This document shows positions 25,873 through 34,714 of a stretch of DNA of 64,000 nt, piece after piece. How positions within the stretch are numbered: position 1 is the first letter of the stretch; each line of letters opens with the position of its first letter. Under the pieces are notes generated by a model. That model worked only from the letters and a program-made list of their open reading frames with translations, was not told the origin of the DNA and made no database searches. The DNA comes from CAIYXB01 sp038146805 (lineage in GTDB: Bacteria > Cyanobacteriota > Vampirovibrionia > LMEP-6097). A program made the position numbers and the translations under genes. Location: the NCBI GenBank assembly GCA_038146805.1, contig JAYQSH010000005.1, positions 372,001-436,000 on the forward strand. Reading direction: 5' to 3'.

Positions 25873-26655
25873 ATGCAAAATATAGAAAATTTATTAAAAG
25901 AGCCAGCGCAAATTTTAAATCCCGCGCAAAATAAGTATTTACTCGCGAATAATAATTATCAAGAGGTATCAGAGTATTTAGAAAAACAACAAAATATAAT
26001 TTTGCCAATCGGCAGTACCGAACAGCATGGTGCAGATGGACTGCTTGGGGTTGATCATATTACAGCAACCGCGATTGCTTACAGTCTGGCGCAACACAAA
26101 CAAATCCTTTGTGCTCCACCTTTAAACTACGGTATGGCTATGCATCATCTTGATTTTAAAGGAACTATGGCTTTAAAACCGATTACTTACATTAATGTAA
26201 TTAGTGATTTAATTGCATCTTTAAAAGACCATGGCTTTAAAGAGATCATTGTCATCAACGGGCATGGTGGTAATAAAGGACCATTTTTAAATGCTCTTGC
26301 ACAAAACAAAAATGATTTTGCTGATTTAGATTTTAAGTTTTTTAATTGGTGGGTTATGCCAAAACTAGAAAAAGAAATTATCAAAAAAGAATTTGCTGAA
26401 AAAGAAGGCTATCATGCAACGCCAACAGAAATTTCTTTAACCATGTTTGTTTGCCCAGAAATGATGTCAGTACCAAAGTCTTATAAATGCCCACAAAAAG
26501 AAGTAGGCTCAGAAAACTGTTCATGGGTGATTCCAAAAAAATTCAAAGAACTTTATCCTGATGGAGTGATGCGAGCTGATTATTCACTAGCGACAAAAGA
26601 TATAGGAAAAAAAGTTTTAGAATTTGCAGTTCAAGAAATAGCGGCTCTCATTTAA
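25873..26655 (+). CDS. creatininase-family amidohydrolase
   Basis: 260 residues. LPIGSTEQHGADGLLGVDHI and VINGHGGNKGPF are the metal-binding motifs (Glu, His, Asp, His) of the creatininase/MftE/FAPy-hydrolase superfamily, and the C-terminal GYHATPTEISLTMFV holds the remaining conserved Glu region. Members act on creatinine, FAPy or mycofactocin precursors; substrate cannot be set from sequence. Neighbours give no pathway clue. Confidence 0.8.
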   Translation: MQNIENLLKEPAQILNPAQNKYLLANNNYQEVSEYLEKQQNIILPIGSTEQHGADGLLGVDHITATAIAYSLAQHKQILCAPPLNYGMAMHHLDFKGTMALKPITYINVISDLIASLKDHGFKEIIVINGHGGNKGPFLNALAQNKNDFADLDFKFFNWWVMPKLEKEIIKKEFAEKEGYHATPTEISLTMFVCPEMMSVPKSYKCPQKEVGSENCSWVIPKKFKELYPDGVMRADYSLATKDIGKKVLEFAVQEIAALI

Positions 26656-26675
26656 GGGTCTATTTTGCTCAAGTT

Positions 26676-27332
26676 CTAATGTAAACGAGTTGTATCAATC
26701 AAAATCTCGTTTGCGATTTTACCTTCTTCGGTAATATCAGAATTAATAATTGGATCTTTTTCTTTATATTTTTGTTGCCACCAAGCAACAAAAGCTTCAA
26801 CAACTTTTGGATCAAATTGCGAGCCCGAAAATCTAATAATTTCTTCAAGTCCTTCTTCAGGACTTCTTGCCGGCATATAGACACGATTTGTTGTCATAGC
26901 ATCATAAGCATCAGCAACAGAAGTGATTTTGGCAATAAAAGGAATCTCTTGATCTTCAGCACCATGAGGGTAACCCTTGCCATCAATTCTTTCATGGTGA
27001 AATAAAATTGGCTCCAAACATCTCTTTAAATTTGGAATTTGTGAAACTATATTAGCTCCAAGCACAACATGTGTTTTCATTAAAGCGTACTCTTCAAAAC
27101 TCAAAGAAGAGGGCTTAAACAAAACATCATCTTTTATACCAATTTTACCGATGTCATGTAATAAAGAACCACCTTCAAGATTGAATTGATCATCTTCAGA
27201 CAAATCAAACATTAAACCTAATTCTTTTGCTATTTTAAAAACTCTGTAACTATGACCACTAGTATAAGGATCTTTAATTTCAAGTGCATATATCAGGGCC
27301 TTTGCGACATTGTAAAATTCTGAGTGCATCAT
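26676..27332 (-). CDS. HD-GYP domain phosphodiesterase
   Basis: Cyclic di-GMP phosphodiesterase-type domain with LLHDIGKIG (the HD pair), HVVLGANI and the HHERIDGKGYP motif giving the GYP. YALEIKDPYTSGHSYRVFKI and VADAYDAMTTNRVYMPARSP complete the family pattern. About 218 residues, domain only, with no sensory part, so possibly part of a partner-regulated system linked to motility. Start ATG 27332 is preferred over TTG 27344. The 237-bp gap to 27582 holds no gene I can see. Confidence 0.9.
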   Translation of the reverse strand: MMHSEFYNVAKALIYALEIKDPYTSGHSYRVFKIAKELGLMFDLSEDDQFNLEGGSLLHDIGKIGIKDDVLFKPSSLSFEEYALMKTHVVLGANIVSQIPNLKRCLEPILFHHERIDGKGYPHGAEDQEIPFIAKITSVADAYDAMTTNRVYMPARSPEEGLEEIIRFSGSQFDPKVVEAFVAWWQQKYKEKDPIINSDITEEGKIANEILIDTTRLH

Positions 27333-27581
27333 TGAATTGTTCAAATTTAGGATTCCTTCAGGTTCTAGTTAAAAAAAACTAAAGATTTATACTTATAAAG
27401 TATACAATGCAAAAGTTTTTATCCACTATATTATTGACAAAAAAAAAGATCATTTGTTCCACTAAAAGTGTATTAACAATAAACTAAATTTAATGTTAAT
27501 ACCAATAAAGCATAAAAAGAGTTGAATTATTAAAGCCATAATTTACAAATAACTTTAATATAATTATGTAAGTCATACGCC

Positions 27582-29381
27582 ATGCAAAATCAACAAAAAA
27601 ACAGAAAGACTCAAATACTGTTAATAATTCTATGTTCTTTATTTTCAGTAAACCCCATTTATGCCCTTGATGATTTGCAGACAGAAATTGCACGCTATAC
27701 CAGCGAAGGTATTAATTACCATAACAATAGAAACTATATTTTAGCGATACGCTCTTTTGAAAAAGCACTTTTTTTATCGCCAAACGATAAAGAAATTGCA
27801 GAAAACTTGAGCATTGCTCACAATAACTACGGTAAATATCTTGCAGAGAGAACTGATGATTTGGGTTCTGCTAGAGAGTTTAGAAACTCTTTGTATTATA
27901 ACGACAGCAACGAAATTGCTCGCGAAAATTTGCGCGTTAAACTCAAAGAAAAAAATATTGCTGATGATGATATTTTCAAAAGACTTGTTGAAGGTAAACA
28001 AGAAAAACTCAAAGAAAATTTCAAAGCGGCAATTGCCGAGTTTAGAGAAATCAATAAAATCAAAAAAAATGTTGACGCCTACTTAGAGATTGGAACTTGC
28101 TATCACTTACTTTCTTTAAAAACTCCGGGCAATAACAGTTATACTGACATGGCTTTAATGGAATTAGAGAAAGCGCATGAGCTTGATAAAAATGATCCAA
28201 GACCCTTTATTAAGCTTGGTGACGTTAATGTAGCAAACGGTAAAATAAATAAAGGAATCGATTATTACGAAGAAGCTATAAAACTTGAGCCTGACAATGT
28301 AGATGCACAAAGTTCTTTGATTAATGGTTGGCTTGCGGCGCTACGTATTGCGCCTCATTTGGCAAATAACCATATTGGACTTGGTACTGCTTATCAACTC
28401 AAAGGAGATTTCACACAAGCTCAAAGGGCTTTTACTAGAGCATTACAAATTGATCCCAACAATCAACTAGCAATGAATAGCATGAATAATCTAAGACAAG
28501 ATCAATTAAAAACTCAGGTTAATTTACTGCTCAAAAGAGCTCTTAAAGCTCAACAAGAAAAAGATTATGGGCGTAGCTTAGATCTTTATATTGAAGCAAT
28601 GCAAAAAGAACCTTTAAACGCTGATATTCACTACAACATAGGAACTGTTTTTCAAGCACAAAATAATTTTTCAAAAGCCAAACAAGCTTACAATAGAAGC
28701 TTAGAATTAAATCCTAATTTGGTAGAAGCCAAGCAAGCACTGACTGCTTTGCAAGCTACACAAAAAGAACAATTCATAGAAGAAGCCTTTAACAAAGCAA
28801 TTGCTTTGCAAAAAAATGATAATTTTGATGACGCGATTGAAATTTATAGCAAAATTGCTAAAGACAAACCACAAGATGAAAATCTTTTTTACAACTTAGC
28901 AGTTGCTTACCAAGCAAAAAAACAATATGCAAAAGCGATTGAAAATTATCAAAGGGCATACGCAATCACCCCAAACTCTATTTATAGTGATGCAATCCAA
29001 AGTGTAAAAATTGCTGAAGCCAATGAAATTTTGGAAGAAGCTATTAGTAATCAAGGTAATGCAGAAAATGATAAAGCCATTGCTAATTACAAAAAAGTTC
29101 TAGAGATAGTTCCAAGCAATGCAAATGCTTGGTATAACCTTGGCACTGCTTATCAAGCAGTTGGCAAAGACCACGACGCACTTGAGGCTTACAAAAAAGC
29201 TTTTGAGATTGATCCAAAAAGCCAAAGTGAAGCAATATTTTTTGCGGCTTTGATTTTGGAAGAAGAAAGAAAGCTTATTGAAGCAATCGACCTTTATGAT
29301 AAATATCTTGATGTAGCACCAAGCGGAGAGTATATAGCCGAGGCAAAAGAAAGAAAAGAATATATAAAGAGCTTCTTATAA
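27582..29381 (+). CDS. secreted/periplasmic TPR-repeat protein
   Basis: 599 residues. A signal-like start (QILLIILCSLFSVNPIYALD) is followed by at least ten tetratricopeptide repeats, for example INYHNNRNYILAIRSFEKAL, IHYNIGTVFQAQNNFSKAKQ and AWYNLGTAYQAVGKDHDALE, covering nearly the whole chain. Such proteins scaffold complexes in the periplasm or at the outer membrane. A tRNA-Ala gene follows at 29485. Confidence 0.85.
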   Translation: MQNQQKNRKTQILLIILCSLFSVNPIYALDDLQTEIARYTSEGINYHNNRNYILAIRSFEKALFLSPNDKEIAENLSIAHNNYGKYLAERTDDLGSAREFRNSLYYNDSNEIARENLRVKLKEKNIADDDIFKRLVEGKQEKLKENFKAAIAEFREINKIKKNVDAYLEIGTCYHLLSLKTPGNNSYTDMALMELEKAHELDKNDPRPFIKLGDVNVANGKINKGIDYYEEAIKLEPDNVDAQSSLINGWLAALRIAPHLANNHIGLGTAYQLKGDFTQAQRAFTRALQIDPNNQLAMNSMNNLRQDQLKTQVNLLLKRALKAQQEKDYGRSLDLYIEAMQKEPLNADIHYNIGTVFQAQNNFSKAKQAYNRSLELNPNLVEAKQALTALQATQKEQFIEEAFNKAIALQKNDNFDDAIEIYSKIAKDKPQDENLFYNLAVAYQAKKQYAKAIENYQRAYAITPNSIYSDAIQSVKIAEANEILEEAISNQGNAENDKAIANYKKVLEIVPSNANAWYNLGTAYQAVGKDHDALEAYKKAFEIDPKSQSEAIFFAALILEEERKLIEAIDLYDKYLDVAPSGEYIAEAKERKEYIKSFL

Positions 29382-29446
29382 TTCATTACAATTAGGTCTA
29401 GACATTGAAAAAATTTAGCTATTCTTAAAATAGCTTGGTATCGTAT

Positions 29447-29474
29447 TTGATTGTTATTAACAACGTGCTAATAT
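29447..29474 (+). promoter_or_regulatory. tRNA-Ala promoter
   Basis: TTGATT (29447-29452), 16-bp spacer, TAATAT (29469-29474), then 10 nt to the first base of tRNA-Ala. Good fit to a sigma-70 promoter. Confidence 0.6.
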
Positions 29475-29484
29475 CTTTTGTGGC

Positions 29485-29560
29485 GGGCCCGTAGCTTAGT
29501 TGGTAGAGCGCCTCGTTTGCACCGAGGAGGTCGAGTGTTCGAATCACTTCGGGTCCACCA
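29485..29560 (+). tRNA. tRNA-Ala (TGC anticodon)
   Basis: Full cloverleaf: acceptor GGGCCCG pairs with CGGGTCC, anticodon stem CCTCG/CGAGG with loop TTTGCAC giving anticodon TGC, T loop GTTCGAA region and encoded CCA at 29558-29560. 76 nt. Followed by an intrinsic terminator. Confidence 0.97.
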
Positions 29561-29699
29561 TTTCATAAAAAATTACCAAGCTACCCTAGTGGTAGCTTTT
29601 TTTTGGGCATATATAACTTAAATGCAGGCTATTCAACAACTTATTGCATGCCTCAACTTTATTACAGAAGATAAAGAACCTGAAACTGTACAAGAGAAA
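29555..29699 (+). repeat. 145-bp direct repeat, left copy (at tRNA-Ala 3' end)
   Basis: Begins with the last six bases of tRNA-Ala (CCACCA) and matches 34568-34714 almost perfectly (differences: two T residues in the T-run, and an A/G at CTGTACAAG versus CTGTGCAAG). Contains the terminator and the first 26 codons of the hypothetical gene that is intact at 34637. The two copies bracket about 5 kb of accessory DNA. Confidence 0.9.
29578..29604 (+). terminator. Rho-independent terminator after tRNA-Ala
   Basis: AAGCTACC-CTAGT-GGTAGCTT, an 8-bp perfect stem followed by a run of T (29597-29604). A twin lies at 34591-34619 in the repeat's right copy. Confidence 0.9.
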
Positions 29700-29738
29700 T
29701 TGGAAATTGCCTATGTTTTCTTAATATTTTTTTCTTGA
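29622..29738 (+). pseudogene. 5' fragment of the gene intact at 34637
   Basis: Codons 1-26 (MQAIQQLIACLNFITEDKEP and on) are identical to the intact gene; after 29699 the sequence diverges and stops at 29736-29738. It is the broken partner created by the island insertion or duplication. Confidence 0.8.
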
Positions 29739-29773
29739 ATTCAAGGTCTCTTATTTTGTATAATGTAAGTATT

Positions 29774-31176
29774 ATGGAAGTTCCACCAAGTTCATCAAGG
29801 AGTATAACTATCCCAACAAGTCGCTATCAAATGTTAAAAGAAGCAGCTAAGCAGTTTTATAGAACAAAAGGCAGAGAAGAAGCTCATGACACAGAGAGAA
29901 GCCGTAGAGACGCTCAGACCTCACTAGAGATGAATGTCAGCGATACTACAGAACAATCTTTAGGATTTTTGCTGAGAAATGTTAACCTAATTGCTGATGA
30001 ATTGAACAGAGATTCAAATGGAGGTGTCAGGAATGATAGACTTAACACGACTTTGCAGAAAACACTTACTGGAGTCGTGCAAGAAGAAGTTCTAAGAATG
30101 AGGGACAATTTGCAGCGTCAAGTTTATAAAGCTTTGGCCAGTGAACAATCTGTAGATGCTAGGGGAGAGGTTAATAAACAAATTCTTGAAAAACATAGAA
30201 GTGGAGCGCAAATTCTTGAACTTAATGCACCAATGAGTTCTCTTGATATAGAATTACAAAACGGTTATATTTTATCAAAAACCGACAACTTTGATAGACC
30301 AGTCTCGATATTTAGAAATCTTAAACTTGGCAATAACGAGGCTTCTGTGGATTTTGATCTTTTAAGAGGAAGTGTAAAAGTTAATATAGATACAAGCGCT
30401 CTTGGTAATACAACAATAAAAGCATCAAATGTAGATAATCTAGCAACTTACGAAATTGTGCATAATCCTGATGGAGATGGGGCTTTTTCAGTTGAAGCAA
30501 GTGAACATGAAAGTTTATTTGATCCAGCTAAAAGTTTCTTGGCAGATACGATGGAGATGGTTGAATTAGATTTACTAAAAGGTCACTAGGAGCTTCAAGC
30601 CTTGAAGCAGGACAAGGCAAAGCTATAAGACAGTTTATTGCCCATGTCAAAGCAGCTCTAATCGATGATTCAACTGGGCAAATTGATGTGAGCAAAGCGT
30701 CGGAACTAGCAAATGATCGTCGTTTTGTTGCTGTTGCAGAAACATTAGCTTTACATGCTTCTAAAGAAGGTGAAACAGATGGTAATAATCATAGTTTAGT
30801 TATAAATGATCTTAAGTATAACAATGGAGAACCTATGGGTAGCCTAACAATTACTTCTAAAACAGCAATACGTGCAATTGCAGCAATAGGTGATAGTGTT
30901 CCGAACAAAGTTACGATTGAGTTTACACCTGCAAGTGAAGAAACAGAAGCAAGTTTGCATGGCAAAAAAGTAGACCTCGATCTTGAAAAAGATATAAAGT
31001 TATCTAAACATGCCACGCATTACGGAATCAATGGCTCTGGAGACGATTATGTATCAACAGCGCTTCACGAGGCTCCATCTTCTGATAAATTGCAACCTGT
31101 TAGTTTCAGAAAACCTGACCCATTCAAAATCAGTGTTAATTTTGTGACTGGTGAAGTATCGATAGATGGATTCTAG
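29774..31176 (+). pseudogene. hypothetical island protein, apparent frameshift at about 30580
   Basis: ATG 29774 (MEVPPSSSRSITIPTSRYQM) follows a plausible start context. The first frame ends at 30589; adding one A in the A4 run near 30580 gives LLKRSLGASSLEAGQGKAIR and continues through RRFVAVAETLALHASKEGET to the stop at 31176, about 467 residues. N-terminal helices with Arg/Glu repeats, then beta-rich sequence (LDIELQNGYILSKTDNFDRP). No family recognised. The 3' end directly abuts an IS30-type element, so it may be truncated. Confidence 0.5.
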
Positions 31177-32071
31177 GAGCAAATGCAACTTTGCTTGATT
31201 TCTTCCTCAAAGACCTCAAAAGGTGTTTTGTAGCCTAGTCTTTTCTTGGTCTACTATTGATTAAATCAACGTACTTTTGAAGTTCTTCATTTGTAATTTT
31301 ACTCAAATCTGCTCCTTTAGGAATAAATTCTCGTAAAAGTCCAATAGTATTTTTCACGTTCCTCTTTGCCATGGGCTGTAAGGTTTGGCAAAATATACTT
31401 TCATATCAAGACTACTTTCTATTTCTTGATGCTTTGCAAACTCAGTGCCATTGTCATAAGTTATTGAAAGACAAAGTTCGTCAGGTATTTCTTCAAAAAG
31501 CTCCTCAGTTGTTTCAAGAATTGATTTGGCCTTTTTTATTTTCCATTTTGGCTGCAAGAAGCAGTCAGACCTGCGTTCTACGTTAATTAAAATCTTAGGT
31601 GATTGTTTTGGGTCTCCAAGCATAGTATCTCCTTCCCAATGTCCGGGAACGCTCCTCTCATTGATTTCTTGAGGTCTTTCATCAATCGATCTCTTATTAA
31701 TAATAAATTCTGGGCTGGATCTTTTCCTTCGATATTTTTTACCTTTTCTCCTAAGCCTGAGTTTGACTAGGTCACAGCGTTTCTTGTAGAGCCATTGATA
31801 TATAGTCTCATGACAAATTACTTCACCAGTTTCTTGTCTCCATCTACCCGCAATTTGATTGGGAGACCAGTGAAGTTCAATACAATCAATGATAAACTTC
31901 TCTAAAACACTGTCACTGACTATCCTTAGATGAATATTAGCTTCTCTTTTTCTTTCATAAGCAAGCTGCCAAGCTTTTTCAGCAGTGAAGCTTCCATCAA
32001 CTGAATTGTTACTAATACACCTACTTACAACTGATTTATTTCTACCAATAGTAATTCCAATTTCACTAATA

Positions 32072-33141
32072 CAGGAGTTACGCGATTGCCTGACTTAGGT
32101 GTAACTGCACAGCTTCTCTAACTATTTCCCATTTTTGTTGATACCAACTTGTACCCTCTTTGAATCTAAAGTATTCCAGCTTGATCAGAGCTAAAAAAGC
32201 ACAAAATATATGATTCTTTTGCGCTTGAGCTTTTCGCATATATGACTTTTCAAGTCCACAGACTTGTTTAAGTCCTCGGTGCATGGTCTCAATAAACCAG
32301 CGAGTTTTAGCATGACCAATAAAATTATCCCAGTCATCTAAGTCCAAATCGTTAGTTATTAAGTACCTTATCTTCCCGTCTTTGAGAGTCCTCTTGCACA
32401 CTAATATTGGACCAAAGTCTTTTAGCCAAACTTTCTTAACTTGTCTTTCTGCTAACTCTAGTTCGTCAACTCTAATCCAAACTCCTTTCACCTCACTAAT
32501 CTTGCGATTTGATTTTATGTCAGCAACAAAGTTCCAGCCTTTAGCTTGTATTGCTTTTAAATTTTCCTTTGACACATACCAGCTATCCATCAGTACATAA
32601 CTTGGCTTGAAACCTCGTTGCTCAGCGATATCTAACATATCTCTAAAATGATCATTCTTGGTTTTATCATCACCTTCTTTGTTGTAGATTCGGTAGTCTA
32701 CTGGTAATGCTATGCCATCTAGGTCAACCCACTGAGCATTTACGATACCGATACCTTGCTTTACGGCATGATGTTTGCCACTCCATTGCCACTTGGTTAG
32801 TTCAATTTTTTTAGCATATGGTTTTTCAAGCAAAGTATCATCAAATGCTAAGTAACCTTCATTGATATTAATTTTTTCTTCTACCTGAGACCAAAGGTCT
32901 TCTGGAGAAAATTCAGAATTATTCAGCCATCTATTTACTGAATCATGAGCCATTGTTTCATCTCGACTAACTTTTTCCAACTCACTACAAGAATACTGCT
33001 TTTGTGAAGCTATTAAAAACTCAACGTACAAATCTAAGCTACATTTTTGTTGTCTCATGTAGTCTTAGACGTATTTAATTCAAAAAAGTGGCCGTAATAC
33101 TTATTAAATTACTGACAAATTAGGCAATCGCGTAACTCCTG
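32072..33141 (-). mobile_element. 1070-bp IS inserted in the IS30-type element
   Basis: Terminal inverted repeats CAGGAGTTACGCGATTGCCT at 32072 and its complement ending 33141; a perfect 5-bp duplication TAATA lies at 32067-32071 and 33142-33146. Removing the IS and one copy of the duplication restores the IS30 reading frame (GLTISEIGI). Encodes a single DDE transposase. Confidence 0.92.
32078..33058 (-). CDS. IS4/IS701-type DDE transposase
   Basis: 326 residues, no frameshift. DDTLLEKPYAKKIE with the first Asp, YVLMDSWYVSKENL with the second Asp, and WFIETMHRGLKQVCGLEKSY with the catalytic Glu (YREK-like region) place it in the IS4/IS701 group. N-terminal VSRDETMAHDSVNRWLNNSE resembles their DNA-binding part. 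Apparently intact, and the IS ends are intact, so it may still be active. Confidence 0.88.
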   Translation of the reverse strand: MRQQKCSLDLYVEFLIASQKQYSCSELEKVSRDETMAHDSVNRWLNNSEFSPEDLWSQVEEKININEGYLAFDDTLLEKPYAKKIELTKWQWSGKHHAVKQGIGIVNAQWVDLDGIALPVDYRIYNKEGDDKTKNDHFRDMLDIAEQRGFKPSYVLMDSWYVSKENLKAIQAKGWNFVADIKSNRKISEVKGVWIRVDELELAERQVKKVWLKDFGPILVCKRTLKDGKIRYLITNDLDLDDWDNFIGHAKTRWFIETMHRGLKQVCGLEKSYMRKAQAQKNHIFCAFLALIKLEYFRFKEGTSWYQQKWEIVREAVQLHLSQAIA

Positions 33142-33316
33142 TAATAGTTAATCCTTGATCTAGCAATGTCTCAATTTTAACCATCTCTTCCCAAGTCAAA
33201 TGACCCTTACTTTTGTCTGACATCTTTTTCTCCTGTATTTACTTACAAGGAAGAAAACATAGATTTGTTGCATTTCGGTTTAGAAAGAATCGTTTAAGTT
33301 GTAAACAGTTTGATAG

Positions 33317-34024
33317 ATTAGTGGGTCTGCCGAGAGGCAAAGTCCGAAACTTGGAGAAAGATTTGATTTAGATAATCCAAGGCAGAGTCCATACAAGGCT
33401 GCTCGATTTAGAGATGATGGAGGCGTTGTACTGCATAAGAGTCAAACCTTCAGGGGACGAGATATAGAGGCACCAATTGGTGCTACTTTTGCTAAAGGAC
33501 AATACCGTCAACTAAGCAGTAATAGTGAATTGAATGATTTGCAAAGACAAACAAAGATTGACTTGAACTTTAAAGGGTTACTGAATGGTGATCCAGATGT
33601 TATTGATTTTGTTGATAACACATTAATTGATTCTGATGAAGAGAGAGGGGATTTACATTCTAGGTATCTTGCGATGCGTGACTTTGTGTTAGAGGGCGAA
33701 AATTTTCCTAGTCGAAGAGCGGACATATTATGGAGACAACTTTGCCTAATAAAACAATGTCAATCATCTTTTAAAGATGATGCAGAGTTAACTTTTTATA
33801 GAAAAATGTTGACGGCTGATCTTGCTCTTGAATATTCAAAAGAGAGAAACGAGAGTAGACATAGTTGGTGGCTTCCACGTGGTTCTATGTATGATGTTAT
33901 CAAATGGGATGAGAGCTTTAGGGAGGAATTGCAGCACGAGTTTTTAGATGAGGCGCATCCTTTTCACTTTAATGCTGAAGAGAGGGATTTGGTAAGATCC
34001 CAAGTTTTTACTAACAGGCTTTAA
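33317..34024 (+). pseudogene. hypothetical island protein, 5' end missing
   Basis: Open frame from after two stops at 33311-33316 to the stop at 34022-34024. About 235 residues (SAERQSPKLGERFDLDNPRQ, later RRADILWRQLCLIKQCQSSF) without a convincing start codon; TTG 33530 gives only 164 residues. The 5' part probably lay where the IS30-type element now ends (33280). Not recognised; the Asp/Arg-rich sequence resembles the neighbouring 29774 gene in composition. Confidence 0.5.
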
Positions 34025-34184
34025 TTTTTTTAAATTCTTCCAAGTTTATGGTTTTTATTTCAATGAGTAAGAAAGTGATTTCTGGTTGGTAGAAGACTAT
34101 TTCTGTTAAGTAGAATTCAACTTCTAGCTTGCAGATAGCTATTTCTTGAGGTAAGAAATTTATTTCTTCTAATGATATGCCCAT
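34011..34184 (-). CDS. possible 57-residue heptad-repeat peptide
   Basis: ATG 34184 to TAG 34011-34013, entirely composed of seven-residue units with E-I/V at the start of each. Heptads with E-I spacing suggest an amphipathic helix or beta-arch. No Shine-Dalgarno is evident and it overlaps the 3' end of the opposite-strand gene by 14 bp, so translation is uncertain. Could equally be a non-coding array. Confidence 0.3.
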   Translation of the reverse strand: MGISLEEINFLPQEIAICKLEVEFYLTEIVFYQPEITFLLIEIKTINLEEFKKIKAC

Positions 34185-34200
34185 TTCTTCAAAGTAGATA
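34054..34200. repeat. 21-bp degenerate tandem array (seven units)
   Basis: Seven units of exactly 21 bp starting at 34054, 34075, 34096, 34117, 34138, 34159 and 34180, consensus nnTATTTCTnnnnnGTAGAAn. ATTTCT and AGAAT within units can pair, so each may form a small hairpin. On the minus strand the array is open in frame and encodes seven heptads (EINFLPQ, EIAICKL, EVEFYLT, EIVFYQP and so on). Confidence 0.7.
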
Positions 34201-34235
34201 GGCTTAGACCCAATTAGGAAGCCAAAATCTCAAGT

Positions 34236-34567
34236 AGAGGCTGTCGCCTCGTCGCTGCCGCTCCTCGTTGACACCCTACTGTTTTTGTCCGCGAACCAAA
34301 GAAGCAAGAGCCAAACCTAGTGCGAGGTCACAACCGCTAAGTCTAGGCTCTGCGCGAGTCGCCGGTAACTACGCTCCTGAAGGCTTATCTGATGCTAGTC
34401 TAGAATGGTGGGAGACTTTGGCTACGGCTTGGACTGAGGTGGGCGGAGCGAAGCGGAGCCTACTCAAATATGTTCTTCTAAAGTGTTGGACGAGCTTGCG
34501 AGAACAACACTTCGGTGAATTTCAGCGCGGCGCCCCCACCTCGGGTTCGGACAGTTCCGTAAATCCC
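34236..34567 (+). ncRNA. GC-rich structured segment, candidate non-coding RNA
   Basis: About 330 bp that is strikingly richer in G+C than everything around it, as structured RNAs are in AT-rich genomes. Visible stems: GAGGC-tgtc-GCCTC (34237-34250), AGAGCC/GGCTCT (34307-34312 with 34346-34351) and AAGTGTTG/CAACACTT (34481-34488 with 34505-34512); GCGGAGC is directly repeated near 34450. It runs into CCACCA and then a strong terminator. It contains an open frame (34268-34636), but the codon use is unlike any neighbour. A tmRNA-like RNA was considered because of the CCA end, but no T-arm or 5' partner is visible. Orientation assumed from the terminator. Confidence 0.35.
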
Positions 34568-34714
34568 CCACCATTTCATAAAAAATTACCAAGCTACCCT
34601 AGTGGTAGCTTTTTTTTTTGGGCATATATAACTTAAATGCAGGCTATTCAACAACTTATTGCATGCCTCAACTTTATTACAGAAGATAAAGAACCTGAAA
34701 CTGTGCAAGAGAAA
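34568..34714 (+). repeat. 145-bp direct repeat, right copy
   Basis: Matches 29555-29699 starting at CCACCA. Includes the terminator at 34591-34619 and the start of the intact hypothetical gene. Two extra T residues in the T-run make it 147 bp. Confidence 0.9.
34591..34619 (+). terminator. Rho-independent terminator (right copy)
   Basis: Same AAGCTACC/GGTAGCTT stem as behind tRNA-Ala, with a longer T-run. It would terminate transcription from the GC-rich segment. Confidence 0.85.

Larger units (their letters stand above)
31173..33223 (-). pseudogene. IS30-family transposase, split by a second IS and frameshifted
   Basis: N-terminal MSDKSKGHLTWEEMVKIETL (start at 33223), then the helix-turn-helix continues as ISEIGITIGRNKSVVSRCI after the inserted IS is removed. 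HWSPNQIAGRWRQETGEVI, GHWEGDTMLG (first Asp), TYDNGTEFAKH (second Asp) and the C-terminal PRK...YKTPFEVFEE region with the Glu identify IS30. Two further one-base losses at the 3' end break the frame (near PWQRGT and RPRK). Terminal repeats contain AAATGCAAC near 31181 and its complement near 33270. Confidence 0.85.

Noticed and set aside
34236..34636. tmRNA (ssrA) or a 122-residue protein gene in the GC-rich segment
   Set aside because: The CCA end and terminator suggested tmRNA, but no T-arm, no GGGG-type 5' partner and no Ala-rich tag frame were found. The open frame (34268-34636) runs through the terminator and has composition unlike any protein here. Kept only as an unnamed structured segment.
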